The position numbers were made by a program, and so were the translations under genes. A stretch of DNA of 64,000 nt, taken from positions 9,734,001 through 9,798,000 of the forward strand of contig OX579637.1 of NCBI GenBank assembly GCA_951230915.1, read 5' to 3'. Under the pieces are notes generated by a model. That model did not search any database. It saw only the letters and a list, made by a program, of their open reading frames with translations, and was not told where the DNA came from. This stretch comes from Antitrichia curtipendula. Its lineage: Eukaryota > Streptophyta > Bryopsida > Hypnales > Leucodontaceae. Below, one piece after another: positions 44,884 through 56,329 of this stretch (its first letter is position 1; each line of letters opens with the position of its first letter).

Positions 44884-47800
44884 CTATGGCTGGTAGTCAC
44901 TATCTCCTTTTACTTCAGCCCCGCTACTATGACCTATTGTATCCCATCCGGAATCATCGTCACTGGATGAATTTTGCATACTATCTGATGAAGATTGTAC
45001 AATCTTACCTCCTTCTTCTTGTACTTGTTTCGATGCGCTTGATCTCACTGGTCTACCTAACTTATGATCCCTTTTGACTTTTAGTAGAGACTTTCCAATA
45101 CCTCCCTTAAGATCGTGAATTGGTTTCACCTTTCGCTTGGTTAGAGGCAGACTTGCATCAAGGGGGGTTCTACCTACATTTTGTTTTTTCAATGGACAGA
45201 TTGCAAAAGGCTCCATTATTCTTTTCCTCTTAGCTTTTTTGGAGTCCTTCACCGCGGGTGGACGTGCTTCCGAACCTCCTGGAATGTTTGTCTTCTCTGC
45301 GGACAAAGCTTCCACTGTAGGGTTTGAAAATTTGATCAGAGAATGCTTTGCGTGGCCAGAAAATCGACAAAACATAGACTCCAATGTTTGCACATCATCA
45401 TTGTCTGATGAAACGGATGGATTGAGATTGGCTCCAATGTGCAATTCTTTCAAATTGCTCAAATGTTGTTCTTTAAACCGTGAGTCTCCAAGACCATTCA
45501 AAGTCGTGCTACCGCTTGTATATAGTGCATGTCGAGGACCGCTACATGATGGTAATTGAAGATCTCGCACGAGGTGCTTCATATCTTTGGTATTGCGGTG
45601 TGGCATTGGGCACACGGACTCCAATACACATGGATCTTGACTTCCCTCTATTCGAGGTGCTTGGGCATTTTGAATGCCAAAAAGTCCAATAGTTTCACTT
45701 GTCAATGCCCCTGGTAATTCAATACTTTGGTTGACCACATTTGTGTGGGATTTCACCCCACACTCTCTCATATCTTTGTGTTGATCATTTTCTTCCGCTC
45801 TTACCGTTGTCATGGATGGACACTCGGGAATTCGAATCACTTCATCCATTTGGGGAGTTTCATCACCTATAATCATGTCCTCATCTTCCTCCGCTACCTT
45901 TGCATGAGTATTTTTCCTATTTGCTAGAATGTCTTCACTACACACCAACCCGGTTCCATCTAAGTATTTAGCTATGGAAGGTCCACCTTTGTCATATTCA
46001 CAGTCGTCCTCATCCAACGGAAACTTGTAAGGGTCTTCACAATCATCCCCGATGTCTGCATCATAATGAGGTGGGCTTTGAAGCGGTTCATCATCAAAAT
46101 TGCGGATGCCGTGGTCATCTTCATTGTCCATGAGGGGATCAACTTCTTCATCGGATTCACCACTCTCGTCTTCCGATGAAGACAAGGCCGAATCCTCCGA
46201 CTTGAGGTTCTCATCGTACCACTTCTTCTCGTCATTTTGCTTTGATGCACCGAGGACTTTGGAATTGATATACACATATACCAAATCTTGTGCTCTTTGT
46301 GGCTTCAACTTGTTCCGATATTTGTTGTGAACAAAAGAATAGCTACTCCAATTTCGTTCACATGAAGACGATGATACCGGTTGGGCCAAAATCCTCTTGG
46401 CAATTGGAGCAATGAGCTTCCCGCACGCGCCCTCAAAATCCCACCAAGCATGCGCCGACAATTGTTGTTCACCCGGATCCAACATGTTGTGGAACGAAGG
46501 TTCCCTATGGCGAAAGGCTACAAATTCCTTCACCACCTTTGCGTACTCTAAAGGTGTACATATTTGCATCAAAACGCGCTTGCATGCAGCCATGGCATCG
46601 GTGTCGTTGGCTAGTTCTTTGTCTTCAAGAAGGTAGGGATTCAAAAGTGCTCCTGTATAATGTAAATCGGTCTTCACCATATCACGTCGTTTGTAGAACG
46701 CCTTCACCAACGGGATGGCTTTGTTCAAAGCCAAACAAAAAGGCTCTTTGTCTAAAGCGAGGACGTGCTTCTCTAATTTCCTCATAATATGTAATACCTT
46801 GCCCATGCATGGTGTCTTCGCATCCAAATCACGAAGAGCATTGACAATTGGAGCTGTCAAATCTTCAAAATTTTGACAACGATGCCAAAAATGTCCACTT
46901 AGAATGGTCTTCTTCACCCGTTCGGATTCTAAACGAGTTTTGGATTTTTGCGAGTGCTTTCTAGCATATTCCTCCCATTGTGGGTCCGTCACAGTTTGTT
47001 GCAATTGTGCTTTCTCCTTGAGCATACGTGCAACCATGTTGTAATTCGAGGCAAATCTTGTTTCCACCGCCAACAACAAGTTGTACTGCGTCGAATATTT
47101 TTGAAGTATCGCAAGCGGCATGTGCCTCTTCTTGAAGAATTTGACTATCTTTTGGGAATCTTTTACGACGTCATCAATCCATTGTTCGTTTGCCCAATCT
47201 TTTAGCAACAAATTCAAGGCATGCACCACGCAACCTTGGAAAAAAATGTGGGGATAGGTAGTGGATACCAATCTCCATGCTGCTGGATTTACAGCCACAT
47301 TATCTGTACTCACCTGCACTACAATTGCAGGGCCCACTTATTCTATAAAACTCTCTAATATAGAGGCCAAATATGGAGCATCTTTAGTTTTTCCAGTTGT
47401 ATCCATCGATCCTAGGAATTGCTCACCCACGGATGACACAAGCATGGCATTTATCAATGGCCGATTCGAAACCGAGGTCCACCCATCAATAGACAATGTG
47501 GCTCCAAACTTCCTAATACTAGTTTCTGTCCGCTTACGGAGATTGACCTCTAAGTCTACCTTTGCTTGGTCAAGCAATTTATGACGTAGATCATGGTATG
47601 ATGGTGGGCTATAAGGTTGGTGAAACTTCGCCGTTTTCTTCACTGCTTCTTTGAAGGCTGGATTTCGGGCTACAGTAAATGATATGTTTGCCGCACAAAA
47701 GAAATTGGCCCACATTGCATTCAAAATGCGTTTATTTGCTTCGTCGAATCCCTCTACTAGCCTACTCTGTCTTTGAGGCCTACTGCTTGATGTCCGCTGA

Positions 47801-48201
47801 GTTCCACGTCCACCTGATGCTTGTGTACTTGGATTTCCTTGGAAAGAACCACCAACATATTCCTCTGGTGCCGTGCATGAGTCTTCTTCGATAGAGTTCA
47901 CAGTATCTCTGGTATTTGACATAGCACAAACAACCATAGGCATAGGTGTGTCGTTGCCATCCACATTGTGTGGAGTATTTCTTTGTAGAATCACTCCATT
48001 GCAACGAACAAATAGACCTTGAACTTCAGAAGTCATTTGGGTACAAAGGCTGATTCCTTTGTTACGACTCCCCAATATGCCTGCATATCCCAAATGACTA
48101 AACATACGGACCGGCTTCTTGGCAAATACCAATTTCCAAGCCTTGCATTGTACTTTTCCATTTGATAGGGTTTTGTACCAAGAAGATCAATCCTTGGTCA
48201 T
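44884..48201 (-). pseudogene. hAT-family transposase with ~450-residue acidic C-terminal extension
   Basis: The start is the ATG at 48201 in a strong context (GCCACCATGA). The frame continues to 44884 (1105 codons) with only two stops: TGA at codon 5 and TAA at 47338-47340 (codon 288). N-terminus: a BED-type finger with the second Cys replaced (CKAW where CKAC is expected), then HLGYAG. Next a DUF659-like block with SIDGWTS (catalytic Asp, codon 239), then STDN (second Asp, codon 300), GCVVHALNLLLKD, and the C-terminal hAT dimerisation block SSCERNWSSYSFVHNKYRNK (Glu codon 615) with RAQDLVYVY. Family knowledge: hAT transposases cut and paste DNA in the nucleus and make 8-bp duplications. Residues about 655-1105 are an acidic, disordered tail (DEEVDPLMDNEDD) ending in basic segments (KKAKRKR). 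That is far longer than usual. Confidence 0.85.
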
Positions 48202-48489
48202 GGTGGCTGTTTTAGGCTCTATATATTGAAACCCTAAGTACAAAACGTAATGATAACAATTGGGTAAAATCGTTCAAATGTTTATACACAAAGCCTTGAA
48301 AAACAAGGCCCCCCTTTCCACTGAACTATGCATTACCAAGCAAGGGACACAAAAAATTGCAGCTCCTAGCCCTTGGACATCTTAACGTTCAGTTTCTTAG
48401 GAGTGTTTGCAAATGTCAATTTCAGGACTCTTATAGTCTTCATCTATTTGTGACCGTTGAATATGGGAAAAAAAAAATCCTCCCACAAC

Positions 48490-48838
48490 GGTCAGGCGGA
48501 CGGCGGACGACCAGCTGGGCCGTCGGAACAACGAACAGCGGACGGGAATCTAGTCCGGGCGAACAGCAGACGTGAATCTAAGCCGTCGGATCAGCGAACA
48601 GGCGGACACGAATCTAGGCCATCGGATGAGCGCATGGGCGGACGGCGGACAGGAATCTGGGCCGTCGGTTCAGCGGACGGGCGGACGACGGACGGGAATC
48701 TGGGCTGTCGGTTCAGCGGACGGGCGGACGGGCGGACGGGAATCTGGGCCATCAAATGAGCGGATGGGTGTTCGGCGGACGGGAATCTGGGCCATTGGTT
48801 CAGGGGACGAGCGGACGGGAATCTCGACCATCGGATAA
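48490..48838. repeat. CGGAC tandem array upstream of the hAT gene, left part
   Basis: Tandem units of about 36-44 bp containing GGCGGACGGGAATCTGGGCC followed by GTCGGTTCAGCGGACG. The array continues at 49089-49190 after a 250-bp MITE, so it was one array before the insertion. It lies upstream of the hAT gene (minus strand). Confidence 0.8.
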
Positions 48839-49088
48839 GGCCATATTGGTTATATTGAGACTTTTTGTAAATTTTGAGACAAAGTGCTAGTTATTGGAAA
48901 ATTCATTTAAAAAAATAGTAATTGAAACAAAAATAAATAATGCTAAAATAGTGATTCTATAATGAAATTCTACAAGTTGGTGTTGTTACCTATTTATAAA
49001 AAAATACTAGTAAAGAGATAAAGCAGTTTATCCTCGAGTCAAGGATAAAACTGAGACTGCAAAAAGTCTCAATATAACCAATATGACC
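48839..49088. mobile_element. MITE (250 bp) inserted in the CGGAC array
   Basis: Terminal inverted repeats of 29 bp with a single mismatch, starting GGCCATATTGGTTATATTGA on the left and mirrored by TCAATATAACCAATATGACC on the right. Flanked by the 8-bp repeats TCGGATAA (48831-48838) and TTGGATAA (49089-49096), 7 of 8 matching. The interior is AT-rich and non-coding. The long inverted repeat with an 8-bp duplication fits a hAT- or MULE-type MITE. Confidence 0.85.
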
Positions 49089-49096
49089 TTGGATAA

Positions 49097-49190
49097 GCGG
49101 ATGGGCGGTCGGCGGATGGGAATCTGGGCCGTCGGTTCAGCGGACGGCGGACGGGCCGACGGGCCGGCCTAAAACCTATCAGGCGGACAG
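49097..49190. repeat. CGGAC array, right part
   Basis: Continuation of the array interrupted by the MITE: GCGGATGGGCGGTCGGCGGA, then GGAATCTGGGCCGTCGGTTC, then a few more CGGAC words. It ends where AT-rich DNA resumes. Confidence 0.7.
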
Positions 49191-49590
49191 CCGTTTTTTA
49201 CAATTTTGGTAAGATGTTTAAAGTATGCAGACAGGCGGACAAGTGGATTAGGCGAATAGAAATGTATGTGCAAATGAAAATGGGTGATTTGTAGGCACGG
49301 GGTTATAGAAGATAACATAACAATAACATGAAATGATCTTGTACAAATGTACAATAGGTATGATCTTCTACAATAGGTACGCAAAAGAAACATATTTGAT
49401 AAATAAATAAGGTAAAATTTACCATTATGGAAAAACAAATCCAAACATATTTGTATTGCATAAATATTTATACATTAATTAAAAGCAACTCATGACATAC
49501 CATGAGTGTTGTGCATTACTAATATTGAATCCTCATGAGATTTAAATAAGTACAAAACAAATTTCATTGGTTAACCCCCTAATACAAACA

Positions 49591-52500
49591 CTATTTTGCA
49601 TCATTGCTATCGTTTGCGAAAATATGAGAAGCACCCTCTTGTTCCTTAAGTCTTCGACTTGCTCTACGAGTTTGAGGACCACCCGACCCGGAGGCTGTGC
49701 CCTCTCCTGATCGGACTTCTATGTTCACGGCGATGAATTGTCGTTTGGTTTCTGGAGAGTAGTCATCTTCGTCTTCAATCTTCCGTTTATTTTTCCTTGT
49801 GGGAGACAAATCTACTTCTTTTGCCTTTAACGCTCTCAAAGCCAAATAAATCTTTTCTATCATAGCATTTACCGCTTTGTCATCATCTCGAGGGGTCAAC
49901 GAGATCGCTTGCCCTGTGCCATGTAGAAAAGTCCTCCACGTTGTTATAATGTCGGTGATCCTCTTATCAAATGCACTTGCCACCTCCACGAGTGCATGTT
50001 CTGTGCTTGATAGCCCATCTACATTAAAAGCAGCACGAACTTGCGTAGCTTCTTCCAATTTTGATAAGAATAGGGCCCTCCCTATTAAGCTGTGATTGTA
50101 TGCTCCGTACTGCTCGTTGAACTCTTGGGATGGTTGCACTTCTATGGAGACGCCATCTTCTCCTTTCCGCACTTCTTTTTCAGGAAATCGGAAGAACTTT
50201 TGATGTGAGATGCTCCAGTGTCCCCCCATGCTACGACAAAACAATTCTTGCGCCTCCAAGTCTTCAATACCCTTGGCCCGCAACTCCACCTCTCTATTGC
50301 GCGTCATCCAGTCAAAGTCATCCAATTCATCATTGTAGTTCTCACAAACATCATGCATGAGTTTTTGTGCATTCCAAATGAGAGGTCGCCTCCAATGAAT
50401 GTAATTTTGGAATAGAAATGGCTTTTGGTCAAGTGGGAGGATCCATTGATTGTGTTCGTGGCTAGGGGGCATGCTCTCCTCGTGCCCAATCATTTTGTAA
50501 AACCTAGGGCTCAAAGGAGATCAACACTCAGGACAAACCGAACGAACAAGGGATGATTCCACCATACACGTGATATGGTAAGTGTGGCGACATTGGCCTA
50601 TGATTAAGGCGCCCTCGGGACCAAAATGATTTAGACAAAGGCTGCATTTACCTTCCAATAGTTCCGTATTTGAACTTTCACCATGCACTACTATCTTGTC
50701 TGCCTCTTTGATGTGCAATGTAAAGGGCCCAACCTTCTTCTAGTTCCAAGGTCTAATTGATGGATTGCAATGCAATCTTCTGCGCATCATTCAATTGCTC
50801 AGACATTGCATCTATATCCCCCCAATATGTGACGTCAATTGAACCCCTATGATGTACCTCAAACATCCTTCTAATAGATAGGAGGTTGGAGGAATTGGCA
50901 TCGCATTGTTCCTTTGACTTCATGGCTAATTTGAGAAGCCCCTTCATTGCTCGGGTTACTACAGACGGTTTGTCTTGTAGTTTTTGAACCCACGTCAACC
51001 AACGAGTGTCGGAACTGCTCTTTAACAAGCATTTATCTAGCTCCACTACTTGCATCATTTTCTGATACTGTGCCTCCAAATAGACGTTTTGTTGAGTTAC
51101 CGACTCTAGTTCATGCTTCACCTCTTCAAACTCGTGGCCTTCCGTTTGCATGGACGCGTCTCGGAATGTGGGAGGAGGATTATCCATGGCGGTTTCGGAT
51201 ATTACTTCTTTTTGGTTGTTTTCCTCAACCGCTTCTATACGCACGGCTCCGTCGGTCTTTAGAAAAACCCATCCCCCATCCTTGAAATTCTTTTCCTTGG
51301 GTTGTACAAATGGTTCATACTTCAATTTCTCGATAAATTCCCTCTGAGAAACTAGAGCGTCATATCGGCGATCCTGTGCGTTTGCAAATCTTTCATAATT
51401 AGTGCACACTCCTTTGAATGAAGCAAGCAATTGCTTGTGCTCTTTTTTCAATTTCTTGTGCTCTACCTTCAAGGCCTTGTATTTTTCATTCTCTTCAGCC
51501 AAGATGAGCAGCTTGCGATTATTTTTGACCCGCTCCTCCAATAATGGTTTCATAGACGTGACGAAATCCCAAAACGATAAGGCACCTTCCACCAAAATGA
51601 CAAGGCACCAGACACCAACTTGGGCCCGGATTTGGTGAATTCCTGAGCAACTTCCATAAGTTTGGGGGCAATGCCAGATACAAATTTAGCTGTAACCGAC
51701 AATCTTTTTGAGGTGATCACAAAATTGGGCCATTGATCACTGTATTTGACGAAGGGATTACTTGGTCCGGCCTCGTTTGCGGTTTCAGTCAAGCCCGCCT
51801 TGTTTGCGGGGTTACTAGGACCGGCCTCATTTGTCTCGATTACTTGCTTTGATTGAAGAGAGATGTCTTGTTGATGTGCCCTAAACAAATTAGAAGCTTC
51901 CATCAAGCTTTCTAATTCACTCACCATTGGCAAATGACAAAGATCCTCCAACTGTGCCGAATTTTGAGTTGACAAATGCGGATAGCTTTTATCCAATGGG
52001 TTGTCATCAATGGACACATTTTGCGCCATGCCATCGAGTTGCTTTCCATTTTTTGGCAACATCTGCCCTTCAACTCTTGGGCTCGATACGGGGCCCAACA
52101 TGGGGCTTGATATGGTGCCTAATACGGTGCCCAATACGGGGCTTGATACGGTGCCCAATACAGGACTCAATACGGGGCTCGGTGTGGTAGGCAAGTCTTG
52201 ATTGCAAGGTACTTGTGTCATAAAATTCGTAGCATCGCTCGCTATGATGTTATCAATTGATGCAATGGCCCTTGCCATTTGTTCGGGACGAACCTCTTCC
52301 CGACGTTTTTGTGGTGCAGACGGGGCCATCGGTTCCTCCTTCATGGGCCGCATGCTTGAAGCACCACTTTGTTCAACCATGGATGTAAAATTGCATGTGC
52401 ATATCCAATCCGCCTGAGGAGTTAAAAACACCTCTCCGTCAACACCTTCCACCGTGGCATTTGACATTGTAGTTGGAATCTTCGTAGAATCCAAATGTAC

Positions 52501-53094
52501 TCCAATATTTCCCCCCTCCATGATCTCTTTTTTAACCTGCATTAAAGCATGTTTTTGTCGCTTCTGTGATTTTGGTGCCTCACTTGAACTTGCTTTTGGA
52601 TCATACAAATCCGAAATATCTTTTTGCCCTATTGTAAGCAAAAGTGGAGCCCCAATTGTTGTTGGATATGTGCTCCAGTCCACCTTCCGAGCTAATATGA
52701 GCTCAGCATACACCATAGAGGCCAGGCTGTAGTTTATGAGACCCTTACTCATTGATTTGTCCCCGAAGAGGGCCCGCCAAACCTCAAGTGATCGATGGAC
52801 AAAATGTCCATCCTTGCAATTTGATGGCTTGCAACAGAAACCTCGTGTGTGAATAATGTGGAACTCACGAGGCCACAACTTGTTGATGTGATACATTTTC
52901 ACATATTTTTTGCAGATTTTGGAGGTCCAATAAGTTTCTTCCTCCTTCTCCCATTCGCTCTCCGCTTTGATATTTGGATCATCTAAAATGTCCCAGTGAA
53001 GCTCGTGGGCAGTCCCCTTTGATTTTGTCTTCCTGCTCTTGCCACCTCTTGAAGTCATCGCTACAGTGCCCTTGCTCGTACCTTCCGTTGTCAT
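49591..53094 (-). pseudogene. Cys/His domain + coiled coil + RING-H2 gene of the hAT composite
   Basis: One ancestral gene of about 3.5 kb, ATG at 53094 (MTTEGTSKGT). Parts in order: the N-terminal Cys/His domain shared with gene A (to about 52660); a disordered region with GTVSSPVLG-type repeats (51927-52190); a block ending KLVSGALSFW, where a 23-bp tandem duplication (51573-51618) shifts the frame; a long coiled coil (to 50753); a second break near 50720-50755; a RING-H2 finger (50646-50524: CSLC, CRHTYHITC, CPEC; C3H2C3 spacing); a TGA at 50521-50523; then a C-terminal domain with CRSMGGHWSISHQKFFRF and a basic tail (KNKRKIEDED). RING-H2 fingers usually act in E3 ubiquitin ligases; that role is inferred from the motif only. 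The remains at 58795-63270 show the same order of parts, which supports a single gene. Confidence 0.65.
51573..51618 (-). repeat. 23-bp tandem duplication causing a frameshift
   Basis: Minus strand: TTGGTGTCTGGTGCCTTGTC... (51618-51596) is followed at once by TTGGTGGAAGGTGCCTTATC... (51595-51573). The 23-bp units differ at five positions. Because 23 is not a multiple of three, the copy encoding GALSFW is read twice in different frames and the RING gene is split. Confidence 0.85.
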
Positions 53095-53229
53095 GATTGA
53101 CGGCAAGTGATATCAAAATAATTAACCTCACTCTCCACCCGTATAGGAGCAACTAGCACAATGAAGCAACAGTTGTAACTTCCGACACGGGTTCCACCTC
53201 TAAATGGAGAGAAGAAGTGAGAAAGAATG

Positions 53230-53665
53230 GAAGGGCCGTCCGCCTTTATACGCGTCCGCAACCAAACCTAAAGTAGGTCCGGCGGCGGACGCCCTCCCAA
53301 ACCTCCCGAAGCGGACTCGGTCATCCGATTGATTGGACGAACCTACTGTCCGCTTGATCGGAAGGTCTGACCGTCCGATCAAACAGACGGTCTGACCGTC
53401 CGCTGGATCGGGCGGCCGGATCGTCCGATCAATCAGACGATCTAACCGTCCACTTGATCGGACGGTTGGATCATCCGAGTCGAACCGCCCGTCCGCCCCG
53501 ACCGCCGTCCGCCCGTCTGCCCCGTCCGCCGTCCGCCTGTCCACCGTCCGCCCGTCCGCTCGTCCGGTGGTCTGCGTCCGTCGGACGGTGTCCACTACGT
53601 CCGCTGCGTCCGCAACAGCGTCCGCGAACGCTGCGTCCGGTTTTGGGACGTGATTTGCCCCCAGA
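53230..53665. promoter_or_regulatory. Right CGGAC/GTCCG array upstream of the RING gene
   Basis: Dense GTCCG/CGGAC words in both orientations (GACCGTCCGCTGGATCGG, CGTCCGCCTGTCCACCG). It is subterminal to the right end of the hAT composite. A TATA box (CGTATAAAGG on minus; 53245-53250) sits at its inner edge, about 150 bp from the ATG at 53094. This mirrors the left array upstream of gene A. Confidence 0.65.
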
Positions 53666-53689
53666 CGTTCCAATTCATCAACCCTGATT

Positions 53690-53945
53690 ATCAGTCCCAT
53701 TTCTCATCCATTTTTTTCTTCCACTTTCATCTATTGTCCGCCTGTGCTTTGTCCATTTCTATGTACATCCATTCTTTTTTTTCATCCATTTCCATCCATT
53801 TTCATCATATTTTTTATCTGTGTTCATTCAACTTTATTTCCTAATTTTGTAGAATTTTTTTTTTCTAATTAAAATCTACCCTCCCCGCTCACTACTCCCT
53901 GTTCCCTGCTTGCCGCTCCCCGCTCTACGCTCACGCTCTAGCAAC
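53690..53945 (+). repeat. TCATCC-rich/GCTC-rich compound repeat (plus orientation)
   Basis: TTTCTCATCCA, TTCATCCATTTCCATCC and related words to about 53820, then CCCCGCTCACTACTCCCTG and CTCTACGCTCACGCTC (53880-53945). It matches the minus-strand repeat at 17875-18330. Its TCATCC part also resembles the left flank of the hAT composite at 37495-37530. Confidence 0.7.
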
Positions 53946-54039
53946 GTTCAACCTAACTATTATATGTAGATATGCAAAATGTTCAAAAAGTAAACTAGAA
54001 ACTATTATCTTTGAAAGAAACACTCGGGCATAACCCAAT

Positions 54040-55584
54040 TGTATGATGCCATCCTCAAAGTATCAAGAACATCTAGGACTACCGCCCTTTCTAGTAGATT
54101 TTCCTTCTAGAGGCTATCAAATTTCACCTGGAGGTTTGTATATTGTAGAGTTGCCTACATGTCATCTTTGCAAAAATAACTTGGATCCCACTCTTCTCTC
54201 CAAATGTAAGAAGCTATCTACCCTGTGGTATAGGCATCAGCTACTTTAGAGTGTAAATGTTATTTTTGCATCACCTCAAGCGAGTTTTCAAAGCCTGAGT
54301 CTCTTTATTGAAATAACAGTTCTGGAGCAGCAAACTTCCGAGCATTCTTCACCTCTTGGATTTTCTTCTGGGTTCAAAAACCATATTCTGGCGGCTCTTT
54401 TTCCATGACTCGGTTGGAAAGTCTCCAATTGCAAATCCCCAAATATACTACATCATTTTTCTATGGATCAAAATGGAGCAACACATTGGATGTAGATATG
54501 TCGTTGGCCTCATGGCACTTCTCCATAATAACAAGCAACGACAGTGCTAAATTTACACAATTCTTGCGGTATGTATAAACCTACTTTAGTTCTTTCGGTG
54601 TCATTCCGGTATTAGTAAGCCCCATAATGTCCTTCACCTCTATTGTTCCGGAAACCTTGCTATTATACTTCTGGTGAAAATGCTGTAAAGACCTCCCATT
54701 CCACCAAAGAGAAAAGCCTTCCATCGTTCTTGGATGCTTATATGTTAGTCTAATAATACCTGGATGCTTCACTAGACATCTTGTGGCCTCAACTAATAAG
54801 GCATGTTGCTTCTCCTTTTTGTTTCCGGTCTTAAAAAAATTCCCCGCAAACTCCAACCACATGGGGATGGTAGAGACTTTGGTAAGGTGTACCTTCCTCA
54901 CGCACCCATATGCACCTTCTGCTTGCTGCTCCGGCATTGGTACCACTTTTATGTGTACTCGTAGCTAATACATTGATCTGCTCCTACATTCAGTCAGAAT
55001 TTTGTCGTGCTCTGTTTCTTTCCATAGTTTTATTTTTTTATTATAGCAATGCTATGTTGTTGACTCCATGTCTAAATGATGTGTAGTTTTCAAACAAGCT
55101 CTTTATCTGCTTCATCTCAGTCTTCCCTGTCTTCTCTTTTCTTCATACAGTAATGCCAATTTTCTACAACATTGGTAGTCATTTGAATCACCATGTTATC
55201 CAAGAAGTCCAAACATAACCAGTAATCTAAATAATTGTTCAACTGCTCAGATGCTTTGTACTTTTTTTCAATCTCTTTCCGTAAATCCTTGCTCAGGTTA
55301 TTGTAACCCGCCTCGTTTGTGTTCACATAATTATTCTCCAACGCTTTAGTGCTTCATTTTTGGTAGAAATCCACTAGTGCTAACTTTCCTTAATGTAAAT
55401 ATTGCTATAGAGGCCAATCCGAGTTTAGTGCCTTCTTTGCCCTCTTCTTTCCTGACAACAATGAGGGCCTTGATGAATTTGAGGCCATTGACGTGTCTGT
55501 AGGTAGGTTTAGTTCCTCATTAGGCCTATCTAAGTCTTTGTACATCGGACGCTTCATCGACAAATTAATCCCTTCAGTTGCCAT
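54040..55584 (-). pseudogene. Kinase-like gene, diverged second copy
   Basis: Heavily decayed homologue of the gene at 40807-42291. ATG at 55584 (MATEGINLSMKRP). An N-terminal helical segment (55341-55117: NLSKDLRKEIEKKYKASEQL, then WLCLDFLDNMV) matches residues 40-125 of the other copy. Kinase landmarks follow: GAYGCVRKV (near 54910), GFSLWWNGRSL (near 54700), HEANDISTSNVLLHF (near 54490), CNWR in the DFG position, ARKFAAPEL (APE motif, near 54340) and ADAYTTG (subdomain IX, near 54230). Catalytic Asp and Asn positions remain, but DFG Asp is Asn here, and stops and frame changes are frequent. The plus-strand open frames at 54043-54550 are shadows of this gene. Confidence 0.6.
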
Positions 55585-56329
55585 TTTGAAAAAAATAAAC
55601 ACTTGCCTTAATGCCTTCCAATCCGTATAAATGTTTGATAAAAAAAAAGGCAAAGAAACTGGGTATAGTAAAAGGGCCAAGCCTTAAACTCCTTCAATCT
55701 CCATTACTAGGCCACTAAGTAAGCTAACATGGGAGGCATCCAGAGAGAACTTGGCAAGGAAGAATGAATTGTGGAGAGGCTTAAATAGCCTTGTTCCTCC
55801 CCATACATCCGCATACACCTTGTCCATGTGTTTTTGCCCGTCTGGACAATGTTCCTACCCATGTCAATAATGTCCCCGTCTGTATCCACTACGTCTCCGC
55901 ATATACCGAGAACGTTTGCACCCAGACGCAATTACTTCTCCACTTGACCCTGACTCTGTCCACGCCCTACACGTTCAAGCTTGCGCCCGACCAATTGAGA
56001 CCTTGTTTTATTACTCGTTATTTTTTCATTGGTCAAACCTTTTTTTCATTAGTACTTATTTACTTTATGGAGGACCTACTACATTAGAAAAAAGAACCTA
56101 ACATATGAACCGGCCAAACGCCTAAATTTTATACCCAACTTGCAGGTTTGATTGTTTTGTATTGAATTTATTTTAGCCTCTAAATGCCTAAGGTCTATTT
56201 CTAGCATCTTAGTAATTTGCTCTAAATTGAACAAACCAACCTTTTGATGGATTAAATTAGGTTTTTGGAAATTGAAAGAATTGCAGAGTTGTTCATGATG
56301 CTTAATTGTTAACCACTTTAGTACAAAAC

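Larger units (their letters stand above)
37539..53686. mobile_element. Candidate 16.1-kb hAT composite element
   Basis: Left end CAGGGTTGA (37539-37547), right end TCAACCCTG (53678-53686): a perfect 9-bp terminal inverted repeat, followed inside by ACGTC on both sides. The flanking 8-mers are ATTGTCAT (37531-37538) and ATTATCAG (53687-53694), matching at 6 of 8. An 8-bp duplication and CAGGG-type ends are typical of hAT elements, and the interior contains a hAT transposase gene. GC-rich CGGAC/GTCCG arrays lie just inside both ends, as expected for subterminal transposase-binding repeats. Internal arrays at 42.5, 44.5 and 48.5-49.2 kb leave open that this is several smaller hAT-like elements side by side. 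Confidence 0.55.

Noticed and set aside
44530..49190. Separate nested 4.7-kb hAT element with its own termini
   Set aside because: CGGAC arrays bracket the transposase gene, but I could not find a CAGGG-type inverted terminus or 8-bp duplication at either edge.
54043..54550. Two plus-strand open frames of 64-68 codons
   Set aside because: They lie opposite the C-lobe of the minus-strand kinase-like remnant, whose APE and subdomain IX motifs explain the openness.
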